Of a stretch of DNA of 64,000 nt, positions 25,601-37,638 are shown one piece after another; the first letter of the stretch is position 1, and each line of letters begins with the position of its first letter. The notes beneath the pieces are model-generated. The model saw nothing but the letters and a program-made list of their open reading frames with translations, was not told the DNA's origin and did no database searches. A program made the translations under genes and the position numbers. This DNA is from Trichaptum fuscoviolaceum (taxonomy: Eukaryota; Basidiomycota; Agaricomycetes; Hymenochaetales; Trichaptaceae), in NCBI GenBank assembly GCA_910574455.1, contig CAJSYZ010000001.1:3641424-3705423 (forward strand), written 5' to 3'.

Positions 25601-26368
25601 TGCATCCTAATATTTACGCATCAACAGCTTACACGGCCGGCGTTTCGGGATTTCCTCGTGGATGAAAGGAGTACCATCTCGCTAATTAGAGACGTTGCAG
25701 ATCTTCTAGAAAACATTGCGGCAGGCCCGCTCCATACACCCGCTCTTTACAGCACATTTTTGAAAGCGCTTATCTCCGTTCAAGTTGATGGACAGGCGAT
25801 GCCGTCGCAGGATTCTCCTCGACTTGGACCGTCACTTTCCAACCCTGAACACTCAGGGGAGACCCTCAATGGAGAATCCGCTCAAAATGGACTCGATGCT
25901 CGGGGCGGGCTCAATCTTTTCGGCGCCAACTTTGATGGCGTCTTGTCACCTCCCGAATTCAATTTCAACAGTGAAATGGGACCTGCAACGGATATCACCA
26001 CCTTCCCCCCGACGATGGCACCGACAAATTCGCATGACGATGTATCCGGAATGCTTTCTATGGACAGTATACTCAGCAACGGGTTTTGGGACAGTGTCTT
26101 GGTGCCAGGTTAGTATCACGTTATCGTCAGTAAATAAACTAAGGTACTCATATCTATGACAGGCTATTCTAATTCCCTCGAAGGTTTAAGTGGAGGTTTC
26201 GTTTACGGCGCCGGGGGGAGTGGCCTCATCACCCCAAGACTGGCCACGCCTCTGCACTCCGGTTCGAATACGCCCACCGCGAGGCGCCGAGCAGAACAAA
26301 TATCAGAAAACAGCCTGCATGCTGCATTCGAAGCACGCACAGAAGAAGGCGCAAAACTCGGATCTTGA
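22700..26368 (+). CDS. Zn(II)2Cys6 transcription factor with fungal-specific transcription factor domain
   Basis: The N-terminus (about 185 residues) is rich in Gln, Pro and Ser and ends in a basic patch (GSRKKSRTDEI). Exon 2 carries the binuclear zinc cluster ACTVCRRLKMKC then CKRCQAGNHEC, spacing C-X2-C-X6-C-X8-C-X2-C-X6-C, about residues 188-220. A short coiled region (QLTRSLRKMEKTLDTVL) follows. The middle domain (about 23960-25650) has the fungal_trans pattern, for example ASILHASVCAIASKFYD, VEIVQAYLLLTLWG and RTWLLCYILDRSMSANMGKP. The cluster wording recalls regulators of secreted proteases (PrtT group), but the target genes cannot be told from sequence. In-frame ATGs also exist at 22472 and 22712; 22700 was chosen because the Gln/Pro-rich domain starts there. 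About nine exons. It converges on the GPI-protein gene. Confidence 0.85.
23272..23300 (+). repeat. TTTA microsatellite inside intron 1 of the transcription factor gene
   Basis: ATTTATTTATTTATT lies in the intron just before the acceptor CCAG that opens the zinc-cluster exon. Confidence 0.6.
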
Positions 26369-27026
26369 TGCGATGCGATGGGGGATGATGAATAAAATAT
26401 TTTGGACTGCTATTGTATTTCGTGTTATCGCTACCGTGGTATTCTAAACAGTCTCATTTTGCAACTTACCTGTATAGTCTTTTATTGCTATATACTATGT
26501 GTGTGTGTGGAGGATCCTACTCACTCGCATGTACATATATTGTATTACGGCAGTCATGTTCTGACGTCGGCCTTCATGTCAAAGATAATCTCGTGTGATT
26601 GTACCTGGTCATTGGCCTTATCCTGTCCGACGTTTCTGATGCATATTATTGACTGACACGTTTGCGCAAACAAGCGAAAGCCCGGCCAGCGTTGCATGAG
26701 TCGTAATAGGACTCACCTTTGCTCGTGGAATGCATAGATGTCGATTACGATCAAAGACATAAGACTGCTTACTCTCACATAAATTGCACCAGAATTCTCT
26801 AATTCAGTAAATTAAGCGTGCATGCTTGCAAAGTTGCTAACTGAACAACGGGATTCGTGCTGTAAATTTGACTCCCGCATATTAGGTCATTTGGGCAATG
26901 TCGACAAGCAATATGAAGCGCCGAACATTCGGACGAATGCAGAAGTAGCGTCGATTAAACCATTATGGGTCACTGAAACAAAAAAAATGGAACACTCGGG
27001 AACCACATATTTGGTCCGAGACTTCA
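26369..27026. other. Convergent intergenic region
   Basis: The 3' flanks of the transcription factor (+) and the GPI-anchored protein (-). AT-rich with TGTGTG and TATAT motifs; nothing coding recognised. Confidence 0.5.
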
Positions 27027-27768
27027 TCATAACGCAATGCCCACCACCGAGGCAAAGACTGCTGTCGTACACAGGAGGATCGACAGAGACAAACGAGGAC
27101 AATCACCATTTGCAGCCGCAGAAGGAGTCGAAGTCGATGGGTGAATGGTATTTGATGTCCCTGAAGGCGCCGAGCGGAAATTAACTGAGAACTATGGAAC
27201 TTGTAGAGAACGCTGAGAACCTACCCTCACTTCGTGTAGTCGCGGAACTCATCGAACCTGACTTGGCCGCGGAGCTCGACGTTGCAGCTGCGAACGGATT
27301 GCTGGTTGTCCATGTCGTCTGTCCGTCAGCTTGGCCAACGCAGGTATGCCCTTGGCAAGACAAGGAAGCCGAAAAGGAGATTTCGGTCTGCCCAGGAGTT
27401 AATGTGCTGTATAAAGTGGGACCAAGTGCGAAGGTTGTTGTAGGTGCTGCAAGGATACGATCACGACCGGTTGGCCGAACATGGACAAAGTAGACATACT
27501 ACTATTATCGGGTGCATACCCTGTAACCGCATCTTGCTGCCTCTTGTCAAGGACTCCAAGTAGTAGCCCAGCTTCTGGATCTGCGAAGTGATTGGCGCCA
27601 GCCACGATGGTGTCCGGGTTACGGCTTGTATCAGGCACATGAGTCGAAACGACGTGAGCTGTCGAGGCTGAAAGGGTATTCTATGAACTGTTTCATGAAT
27701 CAGACAAAGCTTGTCCACTCACAAGTAATAAATAGGACAAAGAGTGCAGTGGGATAAGGAACGTACAT
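27027..27768 (-). CDS. Small secreted GPI-anchored protein with a Kex2-like processing site
   Basis: Four exons (27768-27723, 27667-27500, 27446-27225, 27160-27027) join with matching phases to give 189 residues. Residues 1-18 form a signal peptide (hydrophobic core TALFVLFIT). A dibasic site LDKR at about 55-58 is followed by QQ, as in Kex2-cut fungal precursors. Then come a small domain with two Cys (SLSCQGHTCVGQ), a Ser/Thr-rich stalk, and a C-terminal hydrophobic tail (LSLSILLCTTAVFASVVGIA) after a small-residue NGD stretch, which together read as a GPI-anchor signal. The function is unknown. The last exon would be missed without the 64 bp intron at 27161-27224; reading through instead stops at 27181 and loses the anchor. 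Such proteins usually sit on the cell wall or plasma membrane. Confidence 0.7.
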
Positions 27769-28310
27769 CGTGAGTTAGCTGAACCACGATGGGAAGAGAT
27801 ATACTAGTTCAAGGAGTGCGGAAGAGCGCAGAAGAGAAGCAATAGAATCCCAGAAAACGAGTGTTAGCGACTTTTCTTCGAGCAAATTGATGTTGACGAT
27901 ATTCGCAAAGGTAGTGGGTTTATAGATCGGCCTAGTGGTAGTTAAGGATATTTTTGTGTCGCTGAAAATTCAACGTCCGTTCGCCGTCTCTGCCAGTGCC
28001 CGGCAAGCAAGGCAGGGGACTTCAAGCAAAAATACTAGCGCACAGATGTTCTTGATAAATTCTATATTCTTAATGTTTTGCGAACGTTCCACTTGAAGGT
28101 CCAGGTGTTTTAAAGACGAAGAGTGGGATTCTCGAGCTAAGCTAGATTCAGTCTTTAGTAAATCAACAAATTCGAACAAAACGAAGGTTGTTAGTATTGT
28201 CGATCAGTCCTTTTAGGAAATGTGTCGCAATGCCACGTGGACGTAGTAAGGACTCAGTGTACTAGTATAGTTTGCGTTTTTGCTTGCTTTGTCTGACTGG
28301 TTTTCGTTCA
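27769..28310. promoter_or_regulatory. Divergent promoter region, GPI protein and apyrase
   Basis: About 540 bases separate two divergent starts. No repeated element or clear TATA box was identified. Confidence 0.4.
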
Positions 28311-30675
28311 ATGCCCCCTCCGAATGTGGTCGACGAATGGCTAGCAGGTCGTCGCTTTGGCATTGTTATAGATGCAGGCTCTTCAGGGTCACGGTTGCAA
28401 ATTTATAGCTGGCTTGACGCACGAGTCGTGAGGTCAGAGGGAGGCCCAAAGACATACCTTTCGTTGCCAAAGGTCGAAAAGGGAACGAGAGGCGACGATG
28501 AGTGGGTTAGAAAAGTTGAGCCAGGTACGAAAGTAATGCATGGAATCTTAATGCGTAATGTCATCTTGTAAACTAGGGATATCCTCATTCGCGGAGAACG
28601 TGGACGGGGTAGCGTTACACCTGGCACCTTTACTAGAACATGCGCGGACGCAGATCCCACCTTCTTTGCAGCCGGATACCCCGATATTCTTACTGGCGAC
28701 AGCGGGAATGCGCTTACTTGACAAAGAGAAGCAAACTGCGGTGCTAGACGCAGCTTGCGATGTGATCAGATTCCATTCTCATTTCCGAGTAGACCCGTCA
28801 TCTACGGGTCCCTGCGGCTCAAATGTACGAATCATTTCCGGAGAGGAGGAAGGACTCTTCGGGTGGATCGCAGTCAATTATCTTATGGACCAGTTCACAA
28901 AACGCGACGATGACCAAACAACGTATGGCTTTTTGGATATGGGCGGTGCTTCTACTCAGATAGCTTTTGAACCTAGCGCTGAAGAGCGGAAGAAAACTAA
29001 GGGTCTGGTTGATGTTCGCCTACGACTCATTGGTGGAGAGGAGATACATCACGAAGTCTTTGTGACGACCTGGCTAGGATACGGAACAAACCAAGCTCGC
29101 TCACGATACGTGGAGCGAGTCATTTCACAACACGAAACTAGTATCTCTGTAGATGGCGCTAATCAACATGGTCCTGTATCCGATCCCTGTTTACCTCGAA
29201 ACTTAAGACTTGATGAGCTCTCGACTTATCCTGGACACGAGGACCCTCATAGCAAAATGCTACACACTCTCATCGGTACCGGCTCTTTCGAACAGTGCTT
29301 GGAAAACGTGGAACCTCTCTTAAACAAGGACGCACCCTGCCCGGATGTGCCCTGTCTTTTCAACGGCGTCCATGTCCCCCACATTGACTTCTCTGTCTCA
29401 CGTTTCATTGGTGTTTCCGAGTACTGGTATTCTTCGGAACATGTTTTTGGTCTGGGCGGACCCTATAATGTCGTGGAATACGAAAGAGCCGCTGCCAACT
29501 TTTGCAGCCAGGATTGGCAGGATATTATGGCACACCACGAGTTATCTAAGTCGAAGGATGCCTTAGGAGGCGATGGTGAAATGGAAGAAGACGGGCGAAT
29601 TGTTGGGATTGGAAAATGGGGGGATGTTGTGGAGATTCCGAGGTTGCAAATGCAATGCTTCAAGTCGGCTTGGCTAATCAACGTTCTTCATGAAGGTATC
29701 GGCATGCCGCGGATAGTTGACGCGGGTGGCAATTCAACAGGAAATTTAGATGCTGTTGAAGGCAAGGCGAGCGAAAAAGGGTTAGGGAAACCGATAATGC
29801 AGTCAGTGGACACAATTGGGGATACAGCCATCAGCTGGACACTCGGGAAGATGGTCCTCGAAGCCAGTCGGGAGGTTCCTCCGCTGTCCAAAGACGTACC
29901 GCCCCTCTCTGACCCCGTCGCAGGTGATCACGGCGATGTACCTGTGGCTGAATCTGGTTCAAATCAAGAGTCGACAGAATTCTTCCCCCCAAAGATCCTC
30001 GGAGGATATCAGTTGGACTTCACTCTTCTGGGAACTCTATGGTACCTCGTGTCACTGTCTGTCATAGTCGTCCTAACATTCCGATTTCGCCGTCAAATTG
30101 CGCACTGTGTTCGGCGAATTGCCAGAAATTCGTCCAGAAGGCCTGAATTCGATCTCAACGGGCGCGTATCCTTAGAAGATGGCTATCAGCCCGATGGAGT
30201 ACAAGGCACATTGTTCCAGACCTTCACATTCGTTTCTCGGTTATTTTCCGCTTCCCGTCACCTAGCATCCATGCGCTCAGGTCTGTCACGAATTCTTTCG
30301 TCAATTCGCCCTCGTCCCGCAACTCCACCTTCTTCGGCGTTGAATATACTGCGCCACACGCAGGCCACAGCTCCCGCACCTCCAGTCCGATCTTTCTCAT
30401 CCGCTTCCTTGAAGAGCCAGAATGGTTCTGCGGGAACAGGCTACCATGCTGGCATATTTCCTGGATCGTCGCTTCCATCGCGCTCATCTACGCCGCCGGC
30501 CTATCGTCGTGACGTTGTGCAATCGACCGCTCACACGAGTCAGTCACTGCATTCACTGCCTCGATCTCGTAATAATTCACAATTGAACCTTACAACACTC
30601 ACGACTCGACAACTATCTAGGGGTGGGAGTAGTGGGCAACAAACCCCCACAGGAACTTTTCATGACGGAGATTGA
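28311..30675 (+). CDS. YND1: GDA1/CD39-family nucleoside phosphatase (Golgi apyrase, Ynd1-like)
   Basis: Two exons (28311-28524, 28577-30675) give 770 residues. All apyrase-conserved regions are present: DAGSSGSR (residues 21-28), LLATAGMRLL (about 113-122), EEGLFGWIAVNYL with the catalytic Glu (about 160-172), and GFLDMGGASTQIAFEP (about 188-203). There is no N-terminal signal anchor; instead one membrane span lies at about 551-575 (LDFTLLGTLWYLVSLSVIVV), followed by a long Ser-rich tail. That is the layout of yeast Ynd1, which hydrolyses nucleoside di- and triphosphates in the Golgi lumen to support glycosylation. The cytosolic tail of about 190 residues is Ser/Arg-rich and a likely phosphorylation target. 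It converges on the PWWP-like gene. Confidence 0.9.
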
Positions 30676-31337
30676 ATCCTTCTGGAGGATTAAAAGTTCG
30701 ACGCCACAAGCCCGTTGCTCAAGATCTGTTCCCCGTTTGCATTCAATGTAACTTATTCCATTCTAACTCTTCATCTTCGACCCGCGCTTTCCAACAAGAA
30801 CGACATCAAACCAAGCTGGTACCGTGTTGTTCTTGGTTGCTGCGGGCCTACGCCACCTTCGAATTACGTGCATTCAGAAAGACTGCAGGTGCTGGTTTTA
30901 CACACATTATTAATGTGCATGTGCAGGACTTTATGTTCGACCTTCGCCATTAGCAAAATGGCATCGGTCGTGAGAAGCTAGCTAGACTCTGTGACTTCGC
31001 TATTCGTTCAAGCATGACGCCGATATCTCTATGCCGACATGAAGCCCAGAAGCGAGAATTGCTCGGCTTAATAAACTCGACGCCCTACCTTTTGCGGAGT
31101 CGATGTATTCACGGTACCCACATGGTATACTCGTGATAACAAGGCATCAACGTGTCCATAATGCCGAAGACTACATTGGACATGAGGTCGGGCGACAATC
31201 ATTGCATAGTAACTTTAGACATTTACCACTGTTGACATTCGGACGTCCGGAAGAAGGCCCGGTCGTGGGCATTCAAATTGTATCAGACTGTCATACTTTA
31301 CAGGTCATACATCCATCACGCTACATTCATATATCAA
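30676..31337. other. Convergent intergenic region
   Basis: The 3' flanks of the apyrase and PWWP-like genes. Nothing coding or repeated was recognised. Confidence 0.5.
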
Positions 31338-34300
31338 TCAATTATGTACCATACGCGGCCGTGAGCGCGAACCTCCCAAACGTCCGACCGATTTTCCCTT
31401 TTTGCTCGAATGCAATCCAATGCCTCTGATTTCCTGTTCCTTTGATTTGCGTAATTGCATAGCAGAGAAGACGAAATCTGTCTCCCTCGTCAATTCGCAT
31501 CCATGCTTATAGATTTCCGTCTCTTCCCCGTCAGAAAGAGGTTGCAAAGAAGTACGACCTCCTGAACGCCACAGAAGTAGCTGAATTATTGCCTCTGGGA
31601 GTAACACATTAGTAATGTACTAAACCAAGGGATCGTCAGTGTTTTAAATGTTCAAATAGGTGTCCAAACTCACATGGACCCTGTCAGAATCCGCCAGATG
31701 TACAAAAAATGATCGCGATAAAACTGGCTTTATTTCTTTGACGTCAGAAGCGTTCTGCTGATGATTCGTCCCCCAGATCGATAAGTATGAAACGTTATCT
31801 CTAGCTTCTTCGAGAAGGAAGTTCAAAGCTCGTACCTGTGAGTTACTTTCTAATAGGGGACTACCAACGTTGAGTCGAGGGCTTTGATCGGCCGGATTCG
31901 CACTGGCTTCGCGACTAGTTTGGTCATCAATATCAACATCCGTTTCCTGCGCCTCACTCTGCTACAGTGAGCAAGGATCGTTTGATCTCGGAAAAAGGAG
32001 ATTACTCACGATGATTGAAGAGGGAGGAAGGGATGGCGGCGGTAATTGCATAGGTGAAGTCTAAGGAAATAGTTGAATATTGCACGCGCGCGTTGAATGA
32101 CGAAATAACACACGGGAACTAATGTAGAATCATCCATGCCGTGGTCACGGGTCGGCGACGAGGCAGAGAAGTTCATGTCGCTTGTCAGAAGTAACTCGTC
32201 GTTTCCCCTATCATTGATATCGTTAGAGGGGACATCTGCTTGCTCATTGATCGAACTCTCGCCGACAGGAGCAGTGGGAAGCGCCATTGCGACGTCCTCG
32301 GCCGCCGGAGCAGAGGGTCTCTCGCCTTCAGATTTCAGCTTATTGTTGAAAGCAACAACGATTTGACCGGCCCATTGAAAAAGTGCTTTCTGCAGCTCAA
32401 TTAGCTCAAGATTTGTGAGCAAACCTTTTAAAACCTGATAGGACAGTACTGCTCTATTTTTACCCCCACGCAGAAACTCGTTGTTACGTGCATTTGCGGG
32501 GGTGTATGAGCATTCTACGACCTTCGATAGAATGGGAATCACGAAGGCGAGTTGTTCTATCATGGGTAGTTGATAGAATACTTCCGGCGGCGGCGGAGGT
32601 AGCGATGGCTCAGGGATACAGAATGCTGGGTCTGGATGCAAGAAATCTTCATAATCTATCTTGTCCAAGATCTCGCCATCGTCAAGGGTATCCTTAGACT
32701 CAAATTTTCCAAGCTGTGTAAGAGCGATTAACCTTCACGGGTGAATATTGAAGTTAGCGAACCGAACACGCACCCTGCACGTTCCAAATTGCTCCTGATC
32801 ATAGATTAAAAACATGTCTCTTGTGACCTCTAAGACACTGTTATCAAGGAATGTCAATTGGTATCTTGGTTTCTCATCAGGTCCGCTGGGAGGTAAATAG
32901 GCATCGACCCTTGCGGGCCAGTACACGTCTTTGCTTTTCTTCTCCTTCGAGAATACTACTTCCCCCGGTATATTAATGGTAATATCAGGGGGAGGGGGAG
33001 ACCAGTTGACGGCATGAGAATCGACTGCACTCTTGCCCTTAGCTGACCCCTTTGGTGCGCTGAGATTGAGTAACGGCACTTTCCCACTTCTCTGGTCAGA
33101 ATTTGTATCCGAGATGTGCGAAAAGACAGCCGTAATGCTACTTGGGAAGCCATCGTTCAAAACTTCGTCCTCTTCGATCATATGACTACGAGCAGCATGC
33201 CACCGCGAATGCAAATCGCCTAAATGCTTCTTTCTCGGGGAAGAGGACGCTGAGTTAGGACTCGGACCCACTCGGAACGTATCGGAATCAAATCTCAGCT
33301 TGGCCAAATTATCTGTCTGTGAGACGATATTTGTCCTTGACGGGTTAGGGATGTCAATTTTGGCAGGGTTCGAGACCGAGGGAGGACATAATAAAGTAGC
33401 TCGAAGCGACCCATCAGAAGGCGAATTAGCATCCAGCTGAGAAAAACAGTCCAATCAGTAGAGGGAAGACGGGGGCTTTTCTTCGGTACTAACTTTAGCT
33501 GGCCACCAGTATGTCACCTTCGCTGGGTTCTCTGACAGTACGTTATCCTTGTCGATGCGCACCCAGACCAAGGTTCCCAGAGAATCCAAAGACCAGTCGT
33601 CTGGAATAGAAGGCTCTTGCTTTCTCCGTGGACTAGAAATTAGTTGAATTGGTGCATCGGCTTGTGCAAGTTTTCGCCGGGGTGAAGGTGTGACAGGATG
33701 TTTAGATGCCAATGTTCTACGTTTCGAGGGTGTCTCGTGGAACGTCGAGATACTGTCCCCAACGAGTTCGTCGTTCACAATTCTTTTCCGCTTAGACGGT
33801 GAGGGTGTGCTGGAGCTTAGCTGAGAGAAGATACTTTTCCGCTTCGTCGGAGAGGGCGTGGGCGTCAACGGCGTCAGCGGGGATGAATTTGGGGTCGTAG
33901 ACAGGCGCGAAGGCCCAGCTTCGGGAGTCTGTGGAAGTTCCGAGGCAGGCCGCAAAGATCTATTACGCCCATATGTCCTTATGCCCGTAGAGTAGTTTGG
34001 TCTCGCGATTGTGGTTCCAACCCTAGAGTGCGCTGGCGAGAATAGCTGACCGTAGGACTGTGACGGGTTCGTAGCGCCTCGTGTCGGAGAGGAATGTCTG
34101 TGCATGTCCACGTCTCTTGACACGCCCGCATCGTCCGCATCGCTTGTGTCCGACAAATCTGTAAGATCTGAGCTCGTGCTCGCCCTCGACCTCGATTGCG
34201 AGCTTCCGAGTGTTCCGCGAACCGGCGAAGACTCCTCTTGCTGTTCCGCAGGGGACGTGCCTGCCTTTGCTGTTGCCCCTCGCTTGGGAAGTGTTCTTGC

Positions 34301-34345
34301 AGGTGTTGTAGGAATTTTTTTTGCCTTCGTCGATTTCGCGGGCAT
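31338..34345 (-). CDS. PWWP/Tudor-like chromatin-associated protein, function unknown
   Basis: The start at 34345 gives MPAKSTKAKKIPTTPARTLP. The first 240 residues are Ser/Thr/Pro/Lys-rich with repeated SPTKRK, SPSKRK and SPRRK motifs, typical of CDK-site-rich nuclear proteins. A PWWP-like strand pair follows, SLGTLVWVRIDKDN then KVTYWWPAKV (near 33570-33500). About 150 residues later a second segment, DVYWPARVDAYLPP then YQLTFLDNSVLEV (32925-32820), reads like the rest of such a fold or a second copy. A helical region comes next (VFYQLPMIEQLAFVIPILSKVVE, then LSYQVLKGLLTNLELIELQKALFQWAG). The C-terminal exons end near 31338 in a basic tail (KKGKSVGRLGGSRSRPR). PWWP domains bind methylated histone tails and DNA; that role here is inferred from motif likeness only. 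At least five exons. Confidence 0.65.
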
Positions 34346-34859
34346 GATGAACGCAATGGGAGAGTCAATACCACGTTGGAGAGTTGAACGATGCCAACGT
34401 CGCCATAGATGGGAACCGCGAAGCCACGTGTGACAGGTGGAACTTGAAGCATGTAGTACAATGTGACAATACGCGTTAACTTGGAAGCCACGTGCATCGT
34501 GGACTTGAATGTAGTATTCCTCCGTGCCGAGCGGCCAGCCGGATTTGCTTCCGTCACGCAACTTTGTTTTGTCTATAGACCGGTTCGCATAACACAGAAA
34601 AAAAGTGCAGACTGTAAACCATTTATGCTGGGAAGGAAAACAGATGGTTTATGCGTAGAGCCGTTCAGAGTGTCCTAGCGTGCATTTCTATCGAATAACA
34701 TCGCTGTCTTAATGTTCTTTGTTTCGGAAGTACGAAAGGCAAGTTATATTTGAAGCTGATGTACAGCACAAGGTGATTTAATGGATCTCAATCAGTGTCG
34801 CGATTCGATAGGATGTACAAAATATGCGGCAATATATAGCTACGAAAGAATGGACGTAT
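34346..34859. other. Intergenic, upstream of PWWP-like gene and downstream of the RING gene
   Basis: 514 bases between two minus-strand genes. No feature beyond the 5' flank of the PWWP-like gene. Confidence 0.5.
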
Positions 34860-37451
34860 CTAAGGAATGAATATTCTTGAGAAGCCTTCCACGCTGTATG
34901 CATATCATTAGTTGGAAGGAAGTTTTTACTAAGACAAAGAATACAACGCACTTCCTTCGACAGCAAGGACATGTGTGCTTAGATGCTGGGAATCTAGACG
35001 CCAGGTTCTCCCTACAGTCATCGCACAGAGCGAGACATCTATACCCCACGGTGAGTAGCAAGGTCAACAAGCGTATTTAAATTAATTGCGAACCTGCAAG
35101 GCCAACATATAATTTCTCTGGGTTCCGTCGTGCAAATAACACAACAACGGCGCCCATCAGGTGTCTCGGCAGTGGGGTCTGCAGGGGTGTCGTACGACAC
35201 GTTGTCAGGGGCGCGTGTTCGCCTGTCCTGGAGGAAAGCAAGCCACTCATCCTTCGGATCTCCGGTGGCTCCAGGAATTGAGGGTGTATGTTGATGAGGC
35301 TCTGCGACGAGCTGGTTGTATCGTCGGCGAGTCAATGGAGAAGGGGAGGAAGCCGTCATGTGGGCAATTAGTACCGGGCCAGGAGGCGCAGTTGGTGCAT
35401 CAGAAGCCTTGAGTAGGTCAGAGTAAAGGCTTGCAGTTTCCCTACCGTATGCGACTTCTGAGTCCTCCGCCTCTGTTTCAGGCTCGTCCTCTATGTCAGA
35501 AGGATCTAAGGAGCCATATGGTGAGTCCTTTTCATCACGTTCGTCGCGGCCTTCCGAGGGTACATAGTCATCGTCGTCGTCGTCGTCGCTGACACTCTCG
35601 CCTCTCAGGAAGCGTGAGTATATAGCCTCCTCGTCGTCAGGGGGCACCGCTGCACGTTCTCGCATATAGTCGCCCTCCCGCGTAGGAGTTGCCGCTCTGC
35701 TCGAGTCCGGGGTCGTGGGGGTTTCTTCGTGTCTGTCTTGCCACCACCTGTACCATACAAGCCATACAGCGAGTCTGTACAGTCCACGAGCGACTGCAAG
35801 AAGAGTCAATCCAAAGCGAACGAGCTCACGTAGCCAAACGTGGTTGACAAGCCAGTCCGTCTCGTTGCTTTGGACTTTAACACTCTTGATCTCGTTCAAG
35901 AATCCTCCACCAGATCGCTTACCCTTCCCTTTCTTGGCTTTAGGAGCGGAGACGGAGAGCACACCAGAACTAGCAAGCTCGACAACGCCATCGTCTGCTA
36001 TCGTGGTTGTCTTTGAGTTCTTGTTTTTTCTTTGCAGGTCAATAACTGCATCTAGCGGGTCTGAGAGGGCCACAGAGCCCACTTCATTCCCTAAGCCTGC
36101 GACGTTTGTTGCTTCCAAGCTGGCCGTTCCGAGGCGGAGGAGTACGACAGCAAAGTCCTCGTCCCATTTTGGCTGAAGACTACGTGCATGGCCAAATAAA
36201 GGCCTTCTGATCTCGCCTTCGAGTAGAAGTTGGGTAAGGGCATTGAGGCCGCAAGTCAACAGGGTCACCAACAAAAGGATCGTCTCCAACAAACATGGAA
36301 GGTAGTTCAGGAGGGGATAAGAGGAAGGTTTCGTTAGAAGAACATAATTGAAATGAATGAGTGTGATTAGAGAGCAGATGGTCGTAGGAACTAGGCGATA
36401 CTTAGCCCAGCGCTTCTTGACTCCGAGGAAATGAATCATGGTGAGCTTCCGAACAATGTAAGCATGTAACCCCGCAAGAATAGGGTAAATGATTTACCTG
36501 AAGAAGTGGGAGGATGATGGTCAAAATAACATTTTTGTCTGGGCGCGATGGCGGCCCTTTGTTTACATGGGTGAAGGGAACGGAATAGATGTGCAAAAGC
36601 ATAGCGTAGCCAAACTTACGGTTTTGAGTAGAAGATCAGATGCATAAACACAAGATTACATGACGCCACAACTCACAAGGTTGAAGGGGGATGTGTTCGC
36701 TGTATTCAAGCCTTCCAAGCCCCGTGTCAAAGCCCCCATGATTAGGGCCAAACATACAGCGCCGAAAGTCGACCAGCATACGTCCGCCATATTCTTCTGT
36801 GCCGCCCATTGACCGATTGATTGAATCCAAGTGATATTTGTTGCCGGATACAGTTCGGAAGCCTGGAGAAGTATCACAGAAAGAAGAGCCAAGGACTTAA
36901 AGAGGAAGAAAAGTGATGGGATCCTCAGTGTCAGTCGGCATGCGGTGCTGGACAGGTTGATTGGGAAGAATGAGTAGAGAAACGCGTGAAAGAGTGACCG
37001 CCGGCTACGCATAACACGATACACAAAGGAGCGACGCGGTGGGACAACAATATGTTGTATCCTGTTCAACAGGAGCGCCTGTAAAGCCCACTTCAATTAT
37101 ATTTTCTCGTACCAATGTACTTCGCGGTATCACGCGACAGCAACTCACCATCGTGACAAGCCCAACAGCATACCCCGACGTCAAGAAAGCAAGGGGTCCG
37201 GGCATTGCGACAAACTCGTAAGGGATGGTGTCGCGCGCAGGGGGCGGCCTTGTACTATAAATCCTGGTACCAGCATGCGTAGCGGCCGTCACCCCTGCTG
37301 CCGTCAAAGAAGCTGCCGCGTCTGAATCGTCTATTGGTAGATGAATATCTTGGTTAAGAAAGTCATCAAATCTGCGTATGCGGGCGATAAATCGAGATGG
37401 CAGCGAAAGCAATGCGCCGAGCTTGAGAGTAATGTTGTACGTCGAATTCAT
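34860..37451 (-). CDS. Polytopic membrane RING E3 ligase, Asi1/Asi3-like
   Basis: The N-terminal half has several hydrophobic spans (for example MPGPLAFLTSGYAVGLVTM, IPSLFFLFKSLALLSVILL, VCLALIMGAL and PCLLETILLLVTLLTCGL). An acidic disordered region with a run of seven Asp, coded by a GAC-type repeat at 35568-35590, follows. The C-terminus is a RING split by two introns: CCVICTTEPREIICWPC, RCLALCDDCRENL, CPCCRRN, ending VEGFSRIFIP. The all-Cys spacing, the WPC-CLALCDDC wording and the terminal V-x-G-[YF]-S-[KR] phrase match yeast Asi1 and Asi3, inner nuclear membrane ubiquitin ligases that degrade mislocalised proteins. It starts 187 bases from PGS1 on the opposite strand. The start at 37451 gives MNSTYNITLKLG. 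Nuclear membrane location is inferred from the family. Confidence 0.75.
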
Positions 37452-37638
37452 GTCGTCGCCGTCGTGGCCTACAACGAGGGGACGCTAGTGGCAAGAGCCG
37501 CATGAGCAATATCACCGGCGTCTCCAGCTGGTCAGAGTGATGACGTGCTGGCCCTGAAACAACCTACCTTTCTGGACTCCGCGTAAATCGTCTAAATTCT
37601 AAACTTTTTTGTCACCGTCTGCGACGACGAGCAAGAAG
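37452..37638. promoter_or_regulatory. Short bidirectional promoter, RING ligase and PGS1
   Basis: 187 bases between divergent start codons, so both transcripts must begin within or close to this gap. Confidence 0.45.
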
